Shown here: positions 60,004 to 64,000 of the stretch, in pieces | Numbering within the stretch: the stretch's first letter is position 1 | Layout of the letters: every line of letters begins with the position of its first letter | Source of the DNA: Staphylococcus equorum | GTDB lineage: Bacteria; Bacillota; Bacilli; Staphylococcales; Staphylococcaceae | Assembly: GCF_029531845.1 (NCBI RefSeq) | Contig: NZ_JAMBPV010000004.1 | Coordinates: 186,001 to 250,000 of the forward strand | Reading direction: 5' to 3' | DNA length: 64,000 nt | Notes under the pieces: model-generated | What the model saw: only the letters and a program-made list of their open reading frames with translations | What the model was told of the DNA's origin: nothing | The model's database searches: none | Made by a program: the position numbers and the translations under genes

Positions 60004-60567
60004 ATGATTCAACAATACATTATTAAAAAGGGTGATATGGTTCTTCAACCATGTAATTTATCAATTGGACAAAATGAAGGCACTAATATATTAAGGTATA
60101 AGGAGTCGCGTGATATCGTAAAGGAACGAACACACAAGATTATAGATCGTTCATGTAGATTTTATGGCAGCAGTTATGTATTTAAAAAAGAAGACACAAT
60201 GAGAATTACAGGCATTAGTAGTAAACCCCCAATTTTATTTACTCCTTTATTTCCTACTTATTTTTTTCCTACACATTCAGACCGAAAAGAAGAAAACACT
60301 TGGATCAATATTCATTATGTACAAACAATAAGAGCTTTAAAAGATAAAAAATGTAAAGTCACATTTGTCGATAATCAAACTATAGTTGTTAATATTTCAG
60401 CACATAGCATGCATCATCAATACTTAAATGGTATATATTATTACTATATGATGGATAGAGCAGCTAGGGTGGCTACTTTTGATCCTGAATCTCCGATAGA
60501 CTATACGAAACCCCAATTAAATATTTATGAAGCATTAGCTAAATATTCTCTGTTTGAAAATAAATAG
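60004..60567 (+). CDS. comK: ComK competence transcription factor
   Basis: A 187-residue ComK-family protein, the master activator of DNA-uptake genes. Signatures are GDMVLQPC, DRSCRFYGSSYVFKK, ITGISSKPPILFTPLFPTYFFPTHSD and the C-terminal NIYEALAKYSLFE. ATG 60004 follows AAGGAGG and matches family length; the open frame upstream overlaps the promoter. Full length, unlike the broken comK of some Listeria. Ends 154 bp before tRNA-Asn. Confidence 0.93.
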   Translation: MIQQYIIKKGDMVLQPCNLSIGQNEGTNILRYKESRDIVKERTHKIIDRSCRFYGSSYVFKKEDTMRITGISSKPPILFTPLFPTYFFPTHSDRKEENTWINIHYVQTIRALKDKKCKVTFVDNQTIVVNISAHSMHHQYLNGIYYYYMMDRAARVATFDPESPIDYTKPQLNIYEALAKYSLFENK

Positions 60568-60721
60568 CAAAACATTTCCGAAAATTAAATGTAAAAATGT
60601 CATATGTGGAATATTATATTAATTTAGTGTAAATATTCCGCATATTTTTTTGCTAAAGGTACTTGAAAATTTTTCTGTAGTTGATATAATAGTATTTGTG
60701 CTTGATTGAGATATCAATTAT

Positions 60722-60796
60722 TCCACAGTAGCTCAGTGGTAGAGCTATCGGCTGTTAACCGATCGGTCGTAGGTTCGAGTCCTACCTGTGGAGCCA
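60722..60796 (+). tRNA. tRNA-Asn (GTT)
   Basis: A 75-nt cloverleaf. Acceptor TCCACAG/CTGTGGA, discriminator G and encoded CCA; anticodon GTT at 60754-60756; T arm AGGTTCGAGTCCT. Two bases separate it from tRNA-Ser. Confidence 0.97.
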
Positions 60797-60798
60797 TT

Positions 60799-60887
60799 GG
60801 AAACGTACTCAAGTTGGCTGAAGAGGCGCCCCTGCTAAGGGTGTAGGTCGCGCAAGCGGCGCGAGAGTTCGAATCTCTCCGTTTCCG
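60799..60887 (+). tRNA. tRNA-Ser (GCT)
   Basis: An 89-nt class II tRNA with long variable arm (GTGTAGGTCGCGCAAGCGGC region). Acceptor GGAAACG/CGTTTCC, anticodon GCT at 60834-60836, T arm GAGTTCGAATCTC. CCA is not encoded. Confidence 0.96.
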
Positions 60888-60907
60888 TTAATAAAAACAA
60901 GATTTTT

Positions 60908-60945
60908 AATACCGAAGTCCTTAACAGGGTTTCGGTATTTTTTGT
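60908..60945 (+). terminator. Terminator of the tRNA operon
   Basis: AATACCGAA/TTCGGTATT (60908-60916 with 60931-60939), then TTTTTGTTTT. Confidence 0.9.
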
Positions 60946-61018
60946 TTTGAAAATTTAGATTTTGTAAATCCATAAATTAACATTTAATAATATTATAGTG
61001 AGTAATAGATATATATGA

Positions 61019-61057
61019 AAAAGGAATCTCCCATAAGTTTAGAAGATTCCTTTTATT
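61019..61057. terminator. Hairpin ending the minus-strand ars operon, possibly bidirectional
   Basis: AAAAGGAATCT/AGATTCCTTTT, 11-bp perfect stem (61019-61029 with 61044-61054), 14-nt loop. The T-rich tail on the minus strand fits termination of the small cysteine protein gene at 61098. Confidence 0.78.
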
Positions 61058-61097
61058 AATTAGTATTTAATATTTTTAGCGCTTTAAAATTGAAAAA

Positions 61098-61232
61098 TTA
61101 GCAATAATTTTCGTTGTTTTCTTCTTTTTCCTCGTTGTTTTCTTCTTTTTTATCCGTATGTTCTTCAATTTCTACTGAACAACACGATTGTTCTTGTGGT
61201 TTTAATTTTTTTAATGCATCTTTGAGCCCCAT
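61098..61232 (-). CDS. Small cysteine-containing acidic protein, 44 residues, in the ars region
   Basis: An open frame from ATG 61232 to TAA with AAGGAGGTG 5-6 nt upstream, 13 bp after the permease stop, hence co-transcribed with it. Sequence features: basic N-terminus MGLKDALKKLKP, adjacent cysteines C17-C18 in QSCCSVE, one histidine, a very acidic KEENN-type repeat (about 29-42) and a C-terminal cysteine C44. The 14-base GAAGAAAACAACGA is directly repeated. The thiols suggest metalloid or metal binding, or redox partnering with the permease; no family was recognised. Confidence 0.7.
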   Translation of the reverse strand: MGLKDALKKLKPQEQSCCSVEIEEHTDKKEENNEEKEENNENYC

Positions 61233-61245
61233 TTACTACACCTCC

Positions 61246-62130
61246 TTAAACAATTAAGTTAACAATTAGACCAGTAGCAATTGCTACGACTAAAATTGCT
61301 ATAACAAAAGATATTACAAATTTCTTTTTAAATAATTTGGATAATAATACGACTTCAGGAATACTTGTGCCTGCGCCACCTATAATTAACGCGACCACTG
61401 TACCTAATGACATGCCTTTAGATACTAATGCTTCAGCTATAGGAAGCATTGTTTCTGGTCTGATATACATTGGAATACCAATAATAGAAGCAATAACAAC
61501 TGAGGTAACGCCATCGCCACTTGCATACTGAGTTATAAATGTTTCTGGAATAAATCCATAAATAAACGCACCTATAAATACACCAAAAACTAAATAAGGT
61601 AACATTGGATAAAGGAAAGCCCATGCATCATTTAGTGCTTGCTTAACTCGAGATCCTGATTTATTTGAGAAGAAACCATCGCCTTTAACAGTAACGCCTT
61701 TATAACTCTCTGACAGATTCATTTTTGAAAATACAAGACCTGTTAAAATACTGAAAATCGCTATGACAATAAAATAAACAACAGCAACTTTCCAACCTAA
61801 TAGAATCCATAGCATAAATATCATGAGCGGATTCATGAGTGGGGAAGCGATTAAGAAACTCATAGCTGGACCAAATGGAACTTTTGAGTTTAATAATCCA
61901 GCAAGTATAGGAATAGTAGAACAAGAACAAAATGGTGTGATAGCCCCAAAAGCCATTCCTAATACATAGTTAGTTGCTTTGTTAGGTTTGCTCAATAACC
62001 TTCGTATTTTATCTTCTGAAACGAGTTGCTGAATTAAACTTACGATAAAACTTACAACTATAAATAGTGCTAGCAATTCAAAAAATAACATTAAAAATGT
62101 TTTTATGAATTCGATAATTGACGCTGTCAT
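61246..62130 (-). CDS. DUF318-family permease (ArsP-like)
   Basis: A 294-residue membrane protein with about eight helices of the putative permease family PF03773, which includes ArsP (organoarsenical efflux). The paired-cysteine motif GAITPFCSCSTIPIL in an early helix and the mirrored PMYIRPETMLPIAEAL are family hallmarks. ATG 62130 follows GAGGAG; the upstream in-frame start lacks a site. Two ArsR-type boxes (62156-62193) lie immediately upstream, so it is probably metalloid induced. The exact substrate is unproven. Confidence 0.82.
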   Translation of the reverse strand: MTASIIEFIKTFLMLFFELLALFIVVSFIVSLIQQLVSEDKIRRLLSKPNKATNYVLGMAFGAITPFCSCSTIPILAGLLNSKVPFGPAMSFLIASPLMNPLMIFMLWILLGWKVAVVYFIVIAIFSILTGLVFSKMNLSESYKGVTVKGDGFFSNKSGSRVKQALNDAWAFLYPMLPYLVFGVFIGAFIYGFIPETFITQYASGDGVTSVVIASIIGIPMYIRPETMLPIAEALVSKGMSLGTVVALIIGGAGTSIPEVVLLSKLFKKKFVISFVIAILVVAIATGLIVNLIV

Positions 62131-62155
62131 GAGTGAAGCTCCTCTAAATTTATTA

Positions 62156-62193
62156 ATCAACTTTTATTGATATATTGATCAAAAAAGGTTGAT
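62156..62193 (-). promoter_or_regulatory. Two tandem ArsR-type operators before the permease
   Basis: ATCAA-CTTTTA-TTGAT (62156-62171) and ATCAA-AAAAGG-TTGAT (62178-62193), each ATCAA-N6-TTGAT, also joined in a larger inverted repeat TAATCAAC/GTTGATTA (62154-62161 with 62188-62195). The same architecture precedes the minus-strand arsR. Confidence 0.7.
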
Positions 62194-62219
62194 TAACATA
62201 ATGTGAAACAAGTTAAAAA

Positions 62220-62540
62220 CTATAATATTTTACAACAGGTATCTTCAGTTAATACGACTTGAATTTGTGCTTCGTTGATTTTGTAGTAGTTCCATGTACC
62301 ATGCTTTTCAAGGATTAAAATTTGTGCATCGACTAATTTTTTTAAATGATAAGAAAGTTTGGATTGTTTTAAATCTAATAACGCTTCTAAGTCACATACA
62401 CATAGTGATTTATTAGAACTCTGACTAATTTTATTAAGTATTTTTAGACGGTTTTTGTCGGCAAGTGCGTTGAACATATTTTCATAATAGGTTAACCTGT
62501 CATCTTCATTTAAATGGTTTGCATTTTTTATAACGTCCAT
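62220..62540 (-). CDS. ArsR-family metalloid-responsive repressor (minus strand)
   Basis: A 106-residue winged-helix ArsR/SmtB repressor. The sensing motif is C47 and C49 in LCVCDL, at the start of the DNA-recognition region with the helix KQSKLSYHLKKL. An extra cysteine pair, C102-C103, sits at the C-terminus (EDTCCKIL) and could be part of a second or trivalent site. Start follows AAAGGTG. It precedes the permease and small cysteine protein on the same strand. Different from the plus-strand arsR. Confidence 0.88.
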   Translation of the reverse strand: MDVIKNANHLNEDDRLTYYENMFNALADKNRLKILNKISQSSNKSLCVCDLEALLDLKQSKLSYHLKKLVDAQILILEKHGTWNYYKINEAQIQVVLTEDTCCKIL

Positions 62541-62560
62541 AGATTACACCTTTCTAATTA

Positions 62561-62576
62561 ATCAATTTTTTTTGAT
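62561..62576 (-). promoter_or_regulatory. ArsR operator before the minus-strand arsR
   Basis: ATCAA-TTTTTT-TTGAT, 16 bp, located between the predicted minus-strand -10 and the start codon, so a bound ArsR would block its own expression. Confidence 0.7.
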
Positions 62577-62582
62577 GTATTA

Positions 62583-62611
62583 ACTATAATATATCATAAT
62601 CATTTTTTCAA
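62583..62611 (-). promoter_or_regulatory. Promoter of the minus-strand arsR operon
   Basis: On the minus strand TTGAAA (62606-62611), 17-bp spacer, TATAGT (62583-62588), directly followed by the operator at 62561. Confidence 0.65.
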
Positions 62612-62641
62612 TTAAAAATGCAGGGTATTATTAATTGAATA

Positions 62642-62670
62642 TAGACAACCATCTATATAGATGATATTCT
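62642..62670 (+). promoter_or_regulatory. Promoter and operator of arsRB
   Basis: TAGACA (62642-62647), 17-bp spacer, TATTCT (62665-62670). The spacer holds the perfect 14-bp palindrome CATCTATATAGATG (62650-62663), a different sequence from the ATCAA boxes, which suggests each ArsR has its own site. Confidence 0.65.
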
Positions 62671-62696
62671 ATTTATTTGTGAGAGGAGAGATAAAC

Positions 62697-64000
<1,304 letters not shown>

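Noticed and set aside
61109..61150. Short direct repeats as a CRISPR or tandem repeat array
   Set aside because: Only two copies of a 14-base unit, in frame within the small acidic protein; it is a coding repeat.

Overview
This window is a low-GC Firmicute chromosome segment. Gene order and protein sequences point to Staphylococcus: addA, cdr, sufT, clpB, fabHF, oppBCDFA, trpS, spx, mecA, coiA, pepF, rsaE, spxH, relQ, nadK, mgtE, cpaA, fabI, ltaA/ugtP, murE, prfC, terC, htrA-like, lplA, comK. Several differences from the S. aureus layout as I remember it (a DUF418 protein after addA, an extra MFS transporter after fabF, a decayed oatA-like gene, an arsenic cluster after the tRNAs) suggest a coagulase-negative species, but the species cannot be fixed from sequence alone. 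No insertion sequences, prophage genes or CRISPR arrays were seen.

Layout: 1-10 kb holds the end of addA, a YeiB-type membrane protein, a fumarylacetoacetate-hydrolase-family enzyme, YisL, CoA-disulfide reductase, a HAD phosphatase, sufT, an oatA-like pseudogene and a DUF1348 protein. 10-16 kb holds clpB (CtsR operator) and fabHF (FapR operator). 16-24 kb holds an MFS transporter, a DUF3899 protein and the opp operon behind a promoter dense with palindromes. 24-31 kb holds trpS, the Spx/MecA/CoiA/PepF block and the small RNA RsaE. 31-40 kb holds the spxH-globin-CYTH operon, divergent from UPF0738-relQ-nadK-rlu-mgtE-cpaA, then fabI. 40-50 kb holds an AI-2E-family protein, an AGCS symporter behind a striking operator, an esterase, a YjcG phosphoesterase, the ugtP-ltaA glycolipid operon, murE, a YueH-like protein and prfC. 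50-60 kb holds a yybP-ykoY manganese riboswitch with terC, an HtrA-like protease, a Ktr-type K+ channel subunit, a degenerate 5'-nucleotidase, a CPBP-like protein, ykvS, lplA, an IDEAL-domain protein and comK. 60-64 kb holds tRNA-Asn, tRNA-Ser and an arsenic resistance cluster of two divergent arsR genes, arsB, a permease and an unannotated 44-residue cysteine-containing protein.

Functional themes. Proteostasis and redox: ClpB, the MecA adaptor, Spx and its adaptor SpxH, HtrA-like protease, CoA-disulfide reductase. Competence: mecA, coiA, comK and the IDEAL-domain gene. Envelope and lipid synthesis: fabHF, fabI, ugtP/ltaA, murE. Ion and metal homeostasis: mgtE, cpaA, Ktr, terC with its riboswitch, and ars. 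Five of the eleven convergent gene junctions carry a diverged, structured intergenic repeat, which no other intergenic region was seen to contain. The least explained items are that repeat family, the 11-bp inverted-repeat operator at the AGCS symporter promoter, the palindrome between the -35 and -10 of opp, and the three ATCAA-N6-TTGAT boxes plus tiny cysteine protein in the ars region.
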